A stretch of 32,138 bases of DNA from contig JAAYAB010000212.1 in NCBI GenBank assembly GCA_012719595.1, positions 78,677-110,814 on the forward strand, written 5' to 3'. This document shows positions 1-8,269 of this stretch, piece by piece. Within the stretch, counting starts at the first letter, position 1. Each line of letters starts with the position of its first letter. The notes beneath the pieces were generated by a model. It had not been told where the DNA came from and did no database searches. It was given only the letters and a program-made list of their open reading frames with translations. The translations under genes and the position numbers were made by a program. This stretch comes from Bacillota bacterium (GTDB lineage Bacteria; Bacillota; DTU014).

Positions 1-693
1 GACCGGTATTTCCTGCATTTCCGCGACCTTTCTCAGAGCGTCCGAGGCTCCGGAGGATACGACGCCGCCACCCACGTACAGCACAGGTCTTTGCGCAGCC
101 TCGATCGCCCTTGCCAGCTCCTTGATCTGCTTGGGATGTCCGTCGTATGTCGGCTTGTAGCCCGGGAGATCCACGGTTTCCGGGTACGTGAACTCGGCGG
201 TCCCATTCGAGACGTCCTTCGGCAGGTCAATAAGGACAGGGCCCGGACGACCTGTTGTGGCGATGTGAAAGGCTTCCTTGATTACGCGGGCCAGGTCTTT
301 TGTGGACTTAACAAGGTAGTTGTGCTTGGTGATCGGCATGGTGATGCCGGTGATGTCCGCCTCCTGGAAGGAATCCCTTCCGATCATGCTCGTCGCGACC
401 TGGCCGGTGAACGCCACGACCGGAACCGAATCCATGTAAGCTGTAGCAAGCCCCGTGACCAGGTTTGTCGCACCCGGGCCGGAGGTCGCGATACAGACTC
501 CCGGTCTGCCCGTCGCCCGCGCATAGCCATCCGCGGCGTGCGCTGCACCCTGTTCGTGTCTAACCAGGATGTGCCGGATATCCGCATCGTAGAGCACGTC
601 GTAAATGGGCAGGACTGCGCCGCCGGGATATCCGAACACCACTTCTACCTTCTCTGCCTTCAAGCATTCTATGAGTATCTCTGCGCCGCGCAT
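1..693 (-). CDS. ilvB: Acetolactate synthase large subunit, N-terminal part (runs off left edge)
   Basis: The minus-strand reading frame is open from 693 to base 1 and gives 231 residues starting [20 protein letters not shown]. It shows the thiamine-diphosphate enzyme hallmarks: [14 protein letters not shown], then [21 protein letters not shown] with the catalytic Glu, then [19 protein letters not shown] and [18 protein letters not shown]. This is the PYR domain plus the start of the central domain of acetohydroxyacid synthase, which makes acetolactate or acetohydroxybutyrate for Val, Leu and Ile synthesis. The C-terminal two thirds lie outside the window. The start is either ATG at 693 or the in-frame GTG at 699; the G-run near 703-709 is better spaced as a ribosome binding site for the GTG. 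A T-box leader with a Leu specifier lies directly upstream, so control by uncharged tRNA is expected. A related ThDP enzyme is unlikely given the T-box. Confidence 0.93.
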   Translation of the reverse strand, partial: MRGAEILIECLKAEKVEVVFGYPGGAVLPIYDVLYDADIRHILVRHEQGAAHAADGYARATGRPGVCIATSGPGATNLVTGLATAYMDSVPVVAFTGQVATSMIGRDSFQEADITGITMPITKHNYLVKSTKDLARVIKEAFHIATTGRPGPVLIDLPKDVSNGTAEFTYPETVDLPGYKPTYDGHPKQIKELARAIEAAQRPVLYVGGGVVSSGASDALRKVAEMQEIPV

Positions 694-699
694 CTCCAC

Positions 700-1004
700 C
701 GGCAACCCCCCCAAAACCAAAACCCCCTCGTCGACCCGGAGACCGGGTGTCAGGACGAGAGGGTGTCTCGCGGTACCACCTGAATTCACGCCTGCCTCAC
801 GGCAGACGCCTCACGAAGTAATTCTTTACTCCCGGCACGATAACGGGTGCCACGCCGTCAACACCTACTTGGCATTCGATGCGAAGTTCAGAGGCGAGTT
901 CGGGTCGATTCCGCTGCCGCTCTCCCACCGCCGGCGGCTCTCTGAGAGCTCCCTCAGACCGTACTACTCCTCATCATCACCGTTACAGCCGTTTTTGGTT
1001 ATTT
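700..1004 (-). promoter_or_regulatory. T-box riboswitch leader of ilvB, specifier CUC (Leu)
   Basis: This 300-nt gene-free stretch, read on the minus strand, has the parts of a T-box. The T-box sequence GGTGGTACCGCG is at 780-769. Stem I has helices GAGG (972-969) with CCTC (894-891) and GGTC (960-957) with GACC (906-903). These enclose an internal loop with AGTAGTAC on one side and CGAACTCG on the other. In that loop the specifier reads CTC (898-896) after GAA, which means leucine. The distal part of stem I carries AGAGAG and GGTGGGAGAG elements around 945-915. Smaller hairpins follow, among them GGCAC/GTGCC and an 8-bp stem CGTCTGCC/GGCAGGCG. The UGGU in the T-box would pair with an ACCA 3' end, as expected for tRNA-Leu with discriminator A. 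Family behaviour: uncharged tRNA stabilises the antiterminator. Confidence 0.93.
708..763 (-). terminator. Intrinsic terminator of the ilvB T-box leader
   Basis: Reading the minus strand, CCCTCTCGTC (763-754) pairs with GACGAGGGGG (732-723), ten base pairs with one G-U. The loop holds a second small hairpin, ACCCGG/CCGGGT. TTTTGGTTTTGG follows. The 5' arm overlaps the 3' side of the expected antiterminator next to GGTGGTACCGCG, so the two structures exclude each other. Confidence 0.85.
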
Positions 1005-1010
1005 GTAAAG

Positions 1011-1040
1011 ACTATATCAAACTCAATGCGAGGGTGTCAA
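1011..1040 (-). promoter_or_regulatory. Sigma-A-type promoter for the ilvB leader
   Basis: On the minus strand TTGACA (1040-1035) is followed after 18 nt by TATAGT (1016-1011), putting transcription start near 1004, just before the T-box stem I. The -35 hexamer sits in a small inverted repeat GGTGT-TG-ACACC (1044-1033), right after the fhs stop codon. The repeat could be an operator, but nothing else supports that. Confidence 0.8.
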
Positions 1041-1048
1041 CACCAAAT

Positions 1049-2728
1049 TTAGAAAAGCCCCGTAATCTTGCCGGACTCGTCGATATCTACGTCTACAGCG
1101 GCAGGGCGCTTGGGCAGCCCTGGCATGGTCATCATCTTGCCGGCCAAGGCGACTACGAAGCCTGCTCCAAAAGACGGCCGAACGTCGCGGACTGTGAGCC
1201 GCCATCCGGAGGGTGCACCCCGAAGCGCCGGGTCGTCAGTGATAGACAACTGAGTCTTCGCAACGCACACAGGCAGGCTGCCTCCGCCTATGTCTGTTAT
1301 CTCCGCAAGCGCCTTCTCGGCATCAGGCGAGTATACGACGCCGTCTGCGCCGTAGATCTCCTTCGCCAGCGCCTCGATCTTCTGCTTGAGCGTCATCGAG
1401 CTGTCGTAGATAGGACGGAAGCTCGGTGTCTCCTTCTCAAGCGCGTCGAGGATCTCCTCGGCAAGCTCTATGCCGCCCTCGCCGCCCCTGGCCACGACGT
1501 CTGACAACGCAGCCCTGACACCAATGTCAGCGCAGAACTCTCGGACGACCTCGATCTCCTCGTCTTCGTCAGACGGGAACCGGTTGATCGCCACCACCAG
1601 CGGCAGGCCGTATTTGCGGATGTTCTCAACGTGTTTCCGTAGATTCGAACAGCCGGCTCTCAGTGCAGTCAAGTTGGTCTCAGCCAGCTTGTCCTTGGCG
1701 GCTCCTCCGTGATGGTTGAGCGCGCGTATCGACGCTACCAGTATCACCACGTCAGGCCAAATCCCATACTGCGGACACACTATGTCGAAGAACTTCTCGG
1801 CGCCGAGGTCCGCTGCAAACCCGCCCTCCGTAACCACGTAGTCTGCGAGTCCAAGAGCAGTCAGCGTCGCCATGATAGAGTTGTTGCCGTGCGCGATGTT
1901 GGCGAACGGACCTCCGTGTATGAAGGCCGGCTGACCTTCGAGAGTCTGCACGAGGTTCGGCTTGATCGCATCCTTGAGGAGGACGGTCATAGCGCCTACC
2001 GCCCCGATGTCTCTGGCGTATACGGGGCGGCGGTCGTACGTGTAGGCCACCAGTATGTTCGCAAGCCTTCTCTTGAGATCGGAAATCCCGTCTGCCAGAC
2101 AGAGAATCGCCATGACCTCAGATGCAGCAGTGATATCAAAACCCGACTCGAGAGGCAGACCGTTCGCCGAACCGCCGAGTCCGACGACAATCTGCCGAAG
2201 CTGCCGGTCGTTTATGTCCATCACGCGCTTCCAGATGATGCGCGTGGGGTCTATCCCGAGTTCATTCCCATGCTTGATGTGGTTCTCAACCATGGCTGAC
2301 AACAGGTTGTGAGCTGACGTGACGGCATGGATGTCTCCTGTGAAGTGGAGGTTGATGTCTTCCATCGGGAGGACTTGCGAGTATCCGCCTCCCGCTGCAC
2401 CGCCTTTTATCCCGAAGGTGGGCCCGAGCGAAGGTTCTCTCAGGCAAGCCATCACTTTCTTGCCCAGCTTTCCCAACGCCTGTGTAACGCCTACAGCCGT
2501 GCAGGTCTTGCCCTCGCCTGCCGGAGTCGCGGTAATCGCCGTGGTGTAGATGAGCTTGCCCCGCGGTTTGCTCCTGGCGCTCCTGACCAGATCAAGACTG
2601 ACCTTGGCCTTGTACTTGCCGTAGAGCTCGAGGTCCTCTTCAGAAATCCCTATCGCACGTGCGATCTCCGTTATTGGCTTCAGCTTCGCCCCCTGCGCGA
2701 TCTCAATGTCCGGTGCCAATGCAGCCAC
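1049..2728 (-). CDS. fhs: Formate-tetrahydrofolate ligase
   Basis: The 559-residue product has the usual family length (about 555-560). It opens with DIEIAQGAKLKPITEIA and carries the P-loop TPAGEGKT at residues 68-75, preceded by the YTTAITA strand. HGGPFANIAHGNNSIMAT and TEGGFAADLGAEKFFDI follow, all diagnostic of FTHFS. It makes 10-formyl-THF from formate, THF and ATP in the cytosol, for purine and formyl-Met synthesis or, in acetogens, the methyl branch of the Wood-Ljungdahl pathway. Which applies here cannot be told from the window. The start is GTG at 2728, with an AAGGGGG Shine-Dalgarno about ten bases upstream. This start lies inside the 3' end of the homocysteine methyltransferase gene (26-nt overlap), so the two are probably translationally coupled and share the promoter near 3670. 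Cys76 replaces the more usual Thr after the P-loop. Confidence 0.97.
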   Translation of the reverse strand: MAALAPDIEIAQGAKLKPITEIARAIGISEEDLELYGKYKAKVSLDLVRSARSKPRGKLIYTTAITATPAGEGKTCTAVGVTQALGKLGKKVMACLREPSLGPTFGIKGGAAGGGYSQVLPMEDINLHFTGDIHAVTSAHNLLSAMVENHIKHGNELGIDPTRIIWKRVMDINDRQLRQIVVGLGGSANGLPLESGFDITAASEVMAILCLADGISDLKRRLANILVAYTYDRRPVYARDIGAVGAMTVLLKDAIKPNLVQTLEGQPAFIHGGPFANIAHGNNSIMATLTALGLADYVVTEGGFAADLGAEKFFDIVCPQYGIWPDVVILVASIRALNHHGGAAKDKLAETNLTALRAGCSNLRKHVENIRKYGLPLVVAINRFPSDEDEEIEVVREFCADIGVRAALSDVVARGGEGGIELAEEILDALEKETPSFRPIYDSSMTLKQKIEALAKEIYGADGVVYSPDAEKALAEITDIGGGSLPVCVAKTQLSITDDPALRGAPSGWRLTVRDVRPSFGAGFVVALAGKMMTMPGLPKRPAAVDVDIDESGKITGLF

Positions 2729-3629
2729 TTGGTCCAGCCCCCTTCTGAAACTCCCGGCTCAGAGCCGTTTTCATTGCCTGTATGTGATTCGGCGTAGTGC
2801 CGCAGCACCCGCCGACGACGGACGCGCCGGCTCTCACCAACTCCACAGCAGCCTTCCCAAGATCGTCAGGCGTCGCGTCGAAAACCGTCACTCCGTTTTC
2901 AAGCCTGGGTATCCCGGCGTTCGGCCGAGCGATGATCGGCAAGTCAGTCAGCCTTCTCAGAAGGGAGACAAGGGTAACGACCTGCCGCAAATCGCAAGAC
3001 CCGCAGTTGACCCCTATTGCATCCACGCCCGCTGCTGATATCCGATCCACAAACTGCTCCGGGCTGACGCCCATCATCGTCCGAAACCCTGCAGGTACAG
3101 GATCAAAGGCAAAGGTGCAGGCCACGGGAACCTGGCAGACCCTATGCGCTGCTGCAATCGCACACTCTGCTTCCGCCAGATCCGTCATTGTCTCTATGAG
3201 AATCCCGTCCACGCCTCCCGCGACGAGTGCCTCAATCTGCTCGGCGAATACGTCGGTCATCTCTTCTCTTGTGACCTCACTGAGAGGCTCGACAAAGCGG
3301 CCGGTCGGTCCGACGGAGCCGAAGACCAGGTGGCTGTCTCCTGCAGCGCCCTTGGATATGCGTGCGGCTGCGATGTTGATCTCGCGAGTGCTGTCCGCAA
3401 GCCCGTAGTGAGCGAGCTTCAGCCTGCTGCCGCCGAATGAGTTCGTGATGATCATGTCGCTGCCTGCCCGGACATACGAGTGGGCTGCATTGGCCACCTT
3501 CTGCGGATCCGTCAGGTTCAGCCGTTCAGGTGCGTCTCCGGCCGCCCGCCCGCCGGCCACCAGAAGTGTACCCCACGCCCCGTCAAAGAGAACATATGTA
3601 CGCTGGGAAAACAACGACCTGAAGTCCAT
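2703..3629 (-). CDS. Homocysteine S-methyltransferase domain protein (MetH N-terminal/BHMT-like)
   Basis: From the ATG at 3629 the product is 308 residues, a single TIM-barrel homocysteine-binding module. The zinc ligands are visible: Cys209 in GVNCGSC and Cys275-Cys276 in VGGCCGTTPNHI. DGAWGTLL near residue 16 and TNSFGGSRLKL near 62 are also family motifs. The module transfers a methyl group to homocysteine to make methionine. Here it stands alone, without the folate, cobalamin and reactivation domains of full MetH, so the methyl donor is unclear (S-methylmethionine, betaine, or methyl-folate/cobalamin through separate proteins). The frame is open upstream to 3689, but 3629 is preferred: GGAAGGTGG lies five to seven bases ahead, and the TGATATAAT promoter at 3675-3667 lies between the two candidate starts. 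fhs follows with a 26-nt overlap, which fits one-carbon metabolism. Confidence 0.88.
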   Translation of the reverse strand: MDFRSLFSQRTYVLFDGAWGTLLVAGGRAAGDAPERLNLTDPQKVANAAHSYVRAGSDMIITNSFGGSRLKLAHYGLADSTREINIAAARISKGAAGDSHLVFGSVGPTGRFVEPLSEVTREEMTDVFAEQIEALVAGGVDGILIETMTDLAEAECAIAAAHRVCQVPVACTFAFDPVPAGFRTMMGVSPEQFVDRISAAGVDAIGVNCGSCDLRQVVTLVSLLRRLTDLPIIARPNAGIPRLENGVTVFDATPDDLGKAAVELVRAGASVVGGCCGTTPNHIQAMKTALSREFQKGAGPSGCIGTGH

Positions 3630-3666
3630 GAAGGCCACCTTCCTCGGTCGGTCACGTTCATTTTGC

Positions 3667-3675
3667 ATTATATCA
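3667..3675 (-). promoter_or_regulatory. Extended -10 promoter for the methyltransferase-fhs operon
   Basis: The minus strand reads TGATATAAT (3675-3667), a perfect -10 with the TGn extension. No good -35 hexamer is visible 17 nt upstream. Transcription would start near 3660, about 30 nt before the chosen ATG at 3629. Confidence 0.65.
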
Positions 3676-3717
3676 TGTTTGGGGCTCATAGGGATTACAC
3701 AGGAGTCTGCAGCAGCA

Positions 3718-3726
3718 TGATAGAAT
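3718..3726 (+). promoter_or_regulatory. Possible extended -10 promoter for the flippase gene
   Basis: TGATAGAAT (3718-3726) matches TGn plus a 5/6 -10 hexamer, about 60 nt before the GTG at 3785. No clear -35 is seen. It would be divergent from the methyltransferase promoter, the two -10 elements lying about 45 nt apart. Confidence 0.4.
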
Positions 3727-3752
3727 TGATCACCGTGCCGGAGTTGGCGGAA

Positions 3753-3768
3753 ACCGGCGGCAGCCGGT
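3753..3768 (+). other. Leader hairpin beside the flippase ribosome binding site
   Basis: ACCGGC (3753-3758) and GCCGGT (3763-3768) form a 6-bp GC-rich stem with a GGCA loop. It ends two bases before the Shine-Dalgarno GAGGAGG (3771-3777). It could affect ribosome access; no known riboswitch class is recognised. Confidence 0.4.
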
Positions 3769-3784
3769 GCGAGGAGGAGCTGCG

Positions 3785-5416
3785 GTGAAAGGCAAGTCGA
3801 TCGGGAAGCAGTCCACGGCCAAGGGATTTGCGGTTCTCACAGCAAGCAACCTGTTCGTGCGGATTCTCGGGTTCATCTATGTCCTGCCGCTCACGCGCCT
3901 CATCGGGAATGAGGGAAACGGCCTCTACGGCGTAGGCTATCAAATCTACATCTTCCTGTTCATTCTGTCCAACACGGGGTTGCCTGCGGCGATCGCGAAG
4001 GCGGTCTCTGAGAACCGGGCGGTGGGCGACTATGAGTCGGCTCACACCGCGTTCCAGGTGGCTATGAAGATACTGCTGGTACTCGGATCGCTTACTACGG
4101 CGATGATGATCCTGGCCGCCTACTGGGTCGACGCATATCTGTGGCCGCGCACTTTCTACACCATACTGGCGCTATCCCCGACGCTCTTGCTGGCCTCTAT
4201 CATGTCAGGCTTCCGCGGGTACTTCCAGGGCATGTCCCTGATGACGCCCACCGGAGTATCTCAGATCATCGAACAGATTGCCAAGGCGATCTCTGCAGTA
4301 GGCCTTGCATACCTGCTGTTAGGTCAGGGAGTGGAAATCGCAGCAGGCGGAGCGACGTTCGGAACGACACTGGGCGCACTGTTTGGCGTCCTGTACCTCG
4401 CAGCCCGGTACTACAGAGCGAGGCCCGGAATCCGCGAGGACATTCAGCTCCACCAGTCGATGCCCAGGCGCCACTCGCCAGGCAGCCTGCTCAGGACTGT
4501 GGTGAGCTATGCCGTGCCGATCACTCTGGGCAGTGCGGTGCTGAGTATGGGCAACCTCGTCGACCTTGCACTCGTCGGATCAAGACTGCAAAAGGCGGGC
4601 TTCTCCCAGATAGAGACTGACGCGCTCTACGGGATCCTGAACACTCAGAACGCGAGACTGGTGAACCTGCCCACTGCACTGTCTACGGCCCTCGCCGCAG
4701 CTCTCCTGCCGGGAATCTCTGCCGCGGTGGCCGAGCGCAACGCCGAGTCGCTCAAATACAAGACGACCGAGGCTCTCAAGGTGAGCACCCTCATTGCCGC
4801 ACCGGCAGCCGTAGGTCTCTCAATCCTCAGTCACAGCCTAATCGCTGTCCTGTTTCCGACCCATCCTGACGGAGGCGATGTCCTAGCCATAGGGGCATTT
4901 TCGATCCTTTTCATTTCTCTCGTCCAGGTGCTGACTGCAGTGCTGCAAGGTGCGGGCAAGATGCACCTTCCTCCGATCTTTCTCCTGAGCGGCGTCCTGA
5001 TCAAATCAGTGCTCAACTACCAGCTGGTTGCGATCCCCGAGCTCAACATCAGAGGAGCCGTGATCTCGAGCGTCGTCGCGTACTTCGTAGTAGTGATCGC
5101 CGACTACGTAGCGCTTAGGAGGACAGTGCGCATCGCCATCCCCGTGCGGGACGTGTTTGCCCGGCCAATTGCCTCGGCTGCGATAATGGGTGCAGTCGTG
5201 TGGATCGCCAGGGAGTGCATGTACAAACTCGGGCTGCCGAACCTTGTGGTGGCAGCCGCGGGCGTGACTCTGGGCATTGCGGTGTATGGAGCGTGCGTGA
5301 TCGCACTGAGAGGCATAACCCCGAGCGAGCTCAAGAGGCTGCCCGGGGGTTCCTTCCTGCTGCGACAGTTGATCCGGCTGCGCGTCTGGCCTGCTGAATC
5401 AGAGAATCGCGGGTAG
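3785..5416 (+). CDS. SpoVB/MurJ-like lipid-linked oligosaccharide flippase (MOP superfamily)
   Basis: This is the only plus-strand gene. From GTG 3785 the product is 543 residues, very hydrophobic along its whole length, and fits a 14-helix MOP-superfamily exporter. The N-terminal stretch LTASNLFVRILGFIYVLPLT and the segments GNEGNGLYGVGYQIY and FRGYFQGMSLMTPTGVSQIIEQ are typical of the Bacillota PST/SpoVB subgroup. Members move undecaprenyl-linked precursors, such as lipid II or other wall polymers, across the membrane; the substrate cannot be assigned here. GAGGAGG at 3771-3777 with a 7-nt spacer selects GTG 3785 over the in-frame GTG 3767, which has no spaced ribosome binding site. The gene is divergent from the methyltransferase operon and convergent with ilvD, so it is probably monocistronic. 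No sporulation genes lie nearby, so the name SpoVB should not be taken to imply sporulation. Confidence 0.88.
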   Translation: MKGKSIGKQSTAKGFAVLTASNLFVRILGFIYVLPLTRLIGNEGNGLYGVGYQIYIFLFILSNTGLPAAIAKAVSENRAVGDYESAHTAFQVAMKILLVLGSLTTAMMILAAYWVDAYLWPRTFYTILALSPTLLLASIMSGFRGYFQGMSLMTPTGVSQIIEQIAKAISAVGLAYLLLGQGVEIAAGGATFGTTLGALFGVLYLAARYYRARPGIREDIQLHQSMPRRHSPGSLLRTVVSYAVPITLGSAVLSMGNLVDLALVGSRLQKAGFSQIETDALYGILNTQNARLVNLPTALSTALAAALLPGISAAVAERNAESLKYKTTEALKVSTLIAAPAAVGLSILSHSLIAVLFPTHPDGGDVLAIGAFSILFISLVQVLTAVLQGAGKMHLPPIFLLSGVLIKSVLNYQLVAIPELNIRGAVISSVVAYFVVVIADYVALRRTVRIAIPVRDVFARPIASAAIMGAVVWIARECMYKLGLPNLVVAAAGVTLGIAVYGACVIALRGITPSELKRLPGGSFLLRQLIRLRVWPAESENRG

Positions 5417-5462
5417 AGCTGCAGCCGGTAGAGCGATCGAGCTCTGCGCGTCTAGAACCAGA

Positions 5463-7121
5463 TCACCTGAGAATTGCACCTTCAGCCGCAGACGAAACCA
5501 GGCGCGAGTAGCGAGCCAGATACCCGCTCGTCACGCGAGGCTGAGGCGCCGTGAAACGCGATCTCCTGGCTTCGATGTCCTCAGGAGACACCCTGAGCTC
5601 AAGCGAACGCCCTGGAATGTCTATCGCGATCTCGTCGCCCTCTTCGACAAGAGCGATGACTCCACCCTGAGCGGCCTCCGGCGAAACATGTCCTATGGCC
5701 GCGCCTCTGGTGGCACCCGAGAACCGCCCGTCAGTGATCAACGCGACGTCCTTGTCAAGGCCCATTCCGACCAGCGCCGATGTCGGCGACAGCATCTCCC
5801 TCATGCCGGGTCCGCCTCGAGGTCCCTCGTACCGAATCACGACTACATCGCCCTTGGCTATCCTGCCGCTCAGGATGGCCTTGATGGCGGCTTCCTCGGA
5901 GTCAAAGACACGCGCGGGGCCGGAATGCCTCATCATCCTCTCGTCGACTGCCGCTGCCTTGACTACCGCTCCATCCTCCGCCAGATTCCCGAAGAGAACT
6001 GCCAGGCCTCCAGTCGCACTGTGGGGCGATTCGATCGGGCGAATCACATCAGTCCGCCTGGGAGGACAGGAGTCCAGGCTCTCTCCGAGAGTCAGACCGG
6101 TTACAGTCATGGAGCCGCTCCTGATGAGACCCTTCTTTGACAGTTCCTTCAGTACGGCCGGGATTCCGCCTGCCTCGTGGAGGTCCTGGATATGATGAGG
6201 CCCCCCCGGCCGTAGAGAGCACAGTCGAGGAGTGCGTGCAGACACCTCGTTCACCAGTTGCAGATCCAATTCGATTCCGACTTCGTGGGCGATGGCTGCG
6301 AGATGGAGGACTGTGTTGGTCGAGCATCCAAGCGCCATGTCTAGTGTGAGCGCGTTGATGAACGCGTCCTCGACCATGACGTCTCTGGGTTTGATGTCGG
6401 CGGAGAGCGCCTTCATCACGGCCACTCCCGCCTGCTTGGCCAGTCGGAGGCGCTGCCCTGAAACCGCAAGCGCGGTCCCGTTGTACGGGAGGCCCATTCC
6501 AAGGACCTCAACCAGGCAGTTCATCGAGTTCGCAGTAAACATCCCTGCACACGAACCGCATCCCGGGCAGGCGCTGTCTTCGATTCGGCGCAGTTCCTGC
6601 TCAGTCATTGTGCCGGCTGCCACCGACCCTACACCCTCAAACACCGTGTTCAGGTCGATGCGTGCGCCGTCGAGCGTTCCGGCCATCATCGGGCCGCCGC
6701 TCACGACGACTGCCGGTATATTGACCCGAGCTGCGGCCATGAGCATGCCCGGGACGATCTTGTCGCAATTCGGAACCAGTACGAGCGCGTCAAAGGCATG
6801 CGCCATCGCCATCGACTCGACCGAGTCGGCGACCAGCTCTCTGCTGGCCAGCGAGTACTTCATCCCTTCGTGACCCATGGCGATGCCGTCGCAGACACCT
6901 ATGACGCCGAACTCGATCGGCGTTCCCCCGCCCATCCGCACTCCGGCCTTCACAGCTTCACTGACCAGGTCCAGATGTGTGTGCCCGGGAATCACTTCGC
7001 TCGCCGCATTGGCGATACCGACGAGCGGCCTCGACAGCTCTTCATCGGTGTATCCCATCGCTCTGAAAAGGGACCTGTGCGGCGCCTTCTCAATTCCTTT
7101 CTTGACTGCATCGCTTCTCAT
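5463..7121 (-). CDS. ilvD: Dihydroxy-acid dehydratase
   Basis: From the ATG at 7121 the product is 552 residues, normal for IlvD. Cys119 sits in [14 protein letters not shown] and a cysteine group in [20 protein letters not shown] (Cys185, 188, 191), the Fe-S cluster region of the E. coli-type enzyme. PGHTHL replaces the Cys-containing segment seen in [2Fe-2S] enzymes of the mycobacterial type. [20 protein letters not shown] near the C-terminus is the second signature. The enzyme dehydrates dihydroxy-isovalerate and -methylvalerate to the 2-oxo acids, the third common step of Val, Leu and Ile synthesis. GGGGAGGAG precedes the start; GTG 7124 directly before the ATG is an alternative. The gene follows the HAD phosphatase by about 60 nt on the same strand and has no promoter or T-box of its own that I can see, unlike ilvB. 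Confidence 0.96.
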   Translation of the reverse strand: MRSDAVKKGIEKAPHRSLFRAMGYTDEELSRPLVGIANAASEVIPGHTHLDLVSEAVKAGVRMGGGTPIEFGVIGVCDGIAMGHEGMKYSLASRELVADSVESMAMAHAFDALVLVPNCDKIVPGMLMAAARVNIPAVVVSGGPMMAGTLDGARIDLNTVFEGVGSVAAGTMTEQELRRIEDSACPGCGSCAGMFTANSMNCLVEVLGMGLPYNGTALAVSGQRLRLAKQAGVAVMKALSADIKPRDVMVEDAFINALTLDMALGCSTNTVLHLAAIAHEVGIELDLQLVNEVSARTPRLCSLRPGGPHHIQDLHEAGGIPAVLKELSKKGLIRSGSMTVTGLTLGESLDSCPPRRTDVIRPIESPHSATGGLAVLFGNLAEDGAVVKAAAVDERMMRHSGPARVFDSEEAAIKAILSGRIAKGDVVVIRYEGPRGGPGMREMLSPTSALVGMGLDKDVALITDGRFSGATRGAAIGHVSPEAAQGGVIALVEEGDEIAIDIPGRSLELRVSPEDIEARRSRFTAPQPRVTSGYLARYSRLVSSAAEGAILR

Positions 7122-7178
7122 CACTGCACACTCCTCCCCGAATGATAGCCCGATGTCCATGCGGTCCTGTGGCGGCCG

Positions 7179-7985
7179 TCACTCCAACATCTCGAGGGCC
7201 GCCGCTACTCCATCCTCATCGCTGGACGGGACGACGATGTCAGCTATGCTCTTGACCGGGTCGGGCGAATTCCCCATGGCTACTCCTACGCCCGCATACC
7301 TGAGCATCTCCATGTCGTTGTAGCCGTCTCCTATTGCCATCGTCTCCTCCGGCAGCACGCCCAGGAGGCGGCAGAGGTGCTCGAGCGCGCTCGCCTTGGA
7401 TACTTCCTTATTCACAAGCTCGACGTAGTGCGGGCTCGACCGCGTTACGTGTGCGCGGCCGACCATGGCTTCTTCAAGAAGTGCCTGAATACTCGGAGTC
7501 CTTTGCTCCTCACAGATGAACAGCACCTTCGTGGGCGGCTTGCCGAGCTCGGACAGAAGCTCCTCGAGGTCGGGCCGGTATACTCCTTGAACGGCGCACT
7601 GTGCAGTGTACATCTGGGACTCCCAGCCATTCCTGGATGCGTAGAGGACATCGTCCACATAGACACTGCAGTGCACACCCTCGGAGGCAGCCAGACGAAT
7701 CGCGGCTACTGCATGTTCCATCTCGACTGGAATGTGTCGGAGCACAGCGTCAGAACCGGCCACGCGGACATATGCGCCGTTGTAGGTTATGAGAGGAGTC
7801 TCGAGTCGCAGCGTGCGAGCATACGGCAATGTCGAGGCGTACATCCGGCCGGTCGCCAGAGTGACGATAGCGCCGCCGTCCACGGCTTTGGCGATCGCAC
7901 TCCTGTTTCTTGGCGAGATCTCGAAGTTGCTGTTGAGGAGTGTGTAGTCCAGATCTACTGCGATCAGCCTGATCGGATTCCTCAA
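7179..7985 (-). CDS. Cof-type HAD-IIB phosphatase
   Basis: The recognisable protein begins at IRLIAVDLDYTLLNS, the HAD motif I with nucleophile DxD (Asp11, Asp13 from the chosen start). It ends with motif IV GDGYNDMEMLRYAGVGVAMG. A long cap domain lies between, as in the Cof/YidA group that dephosphorylates sugar phosphates and related small metabolites; the substrate is unknown. Length 268 residues is typical. The start is uncertain: TTG 7985 fits the homology boundary and lies just after the PspC stop codon. ATG 8036 would add 17 residues and overlap the PspC gene by 28 nt but has no clear ribosome binding site. The frame is open further upstream to 8246, where the translation is low-complexity and overlaps PspC, so that part is not protein. 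Probably cotranscribed with the PspC gene and ilvD. Confidence 0.85.
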   Translation of the reverse strand: MRNPIRLIAVDLDYTLLNSNFEISPRNRSAIAKAVDGGAIVTLATGRMYASTLPYARTLRLETPLITYNGAYVRVAGSDAVLRHIPVEMEHAVAAIRLAASEGVHCSVYVDDVLYASRNGWESQMYTAQCAVQGVYRPDLEELLSELGKPPTKVLFICEEQRTPSIQALLEEAMVGRAHVTRSSPHYVELVNKEVSKASALEHLCRLLGVLPEETMAIGDGYNDMEMLRYAGVGVAMGNSPDPVKSIADIVVPSSDEDGVAAALEMLE

Positions 7986-8008
7986 CCTCAGCCGTTCCTC
8001 GCTCCGCC

Positions 8009-8194
8009 CTATGGTTCCGACGGGATGATGATCCATGCTATCAAGTAGGCCAGGACACCCGCTCCCCCGCACAGGCTGAACACAACCCACGCGAGGCGGA
8101 TGAGCGTAGGGTCCACGCTGAAGTACTTGCCCAGGCCTCCGCACACTCCCCCGAGCATCCTCTCGCTGTTCGAGCGGTAGAGTCGCTTCTCCAC
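8009..8194 (-). CDS. PspC-domain small membrane protein
   Basis: The 61-residue product is one PspC domain. RLYRSNSERMLGGVCGGLGK is the family signature, followed by YFSVDPTLIRLAWVVFSL and the hydrophobic stretch GVLAYLIAWIIIP. Stand-alone PspC proteins are common in Bacillota and are linked, from the proteobacterial Psp system, to membrane stress sensing; the exact role here is unknown. GTG 8194 is chosen because GGAGGT lies seven bases upstream; an in-frame TTG at 8209 overlaps that ribosome binding site. The gene is first after the promoter at 8298-8270 and is followed by the HAD phosphatase and ilvD. Confidence 0.88.
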   Translation of the reverse strand: MEKRLYRSNSERMLGGVCGGLGKYFSVDPTLIRLAWVVFSLCGGAGVLAYLIAWIIIPSEP

Positions 8195-8220
8195 GGACGA
8201 TACCTCCAAACAAGGCCCGC

Positions 8221-8237
8221 CGCCGCTTAACGCGGCG
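8221..8237 (-). other. Leader hairpin upstream of pspC
   Basis: CGCCGC and GCGGCG form a perfect 6-bp stem with a 5-nt loop (GTTAA on the minus strand), between the promoter and the PspC ribosome binding site. No T-run follows, so it is not an obvious terminator. Confidence 0.4.
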
Positions 8238-8269
8238 AACCTGCAATCCTCGAATACTCGCTTGCTATT

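Noticed and set aside
1033-1044. Inverted repeat GGTGT-CA-ACACC over the ilvB -35 box as an operator
   Set aside because: Only five base pairs per arm, single copy, no known regulator motif; kept as a remark under the promoter.
605-1504. Plus-strand 299-codon open frame
   Set aside because: It runs antisense through the ilvB start, the T-box leader and the end of fhs, has no recognisable domain or ribosome binding site, and is explained by the GC-rich codon pattern of the opposite genes.
3630-3689. Upstream start of the homocysteine methyltransferase
   Set aside because: The extra 20 codons lie across and upstream of the TATAAT promoter and have no ribosome binding site; ATG 3629 has a good one.
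7986-8246. Long N-terminal extension of the HAD phosphatase frame
   Set aside because: The translation before the HAD motif is basic low-complexity sequence that overlaps the PspC gene; the PspC frame has a ribosome binding site and domain signature.
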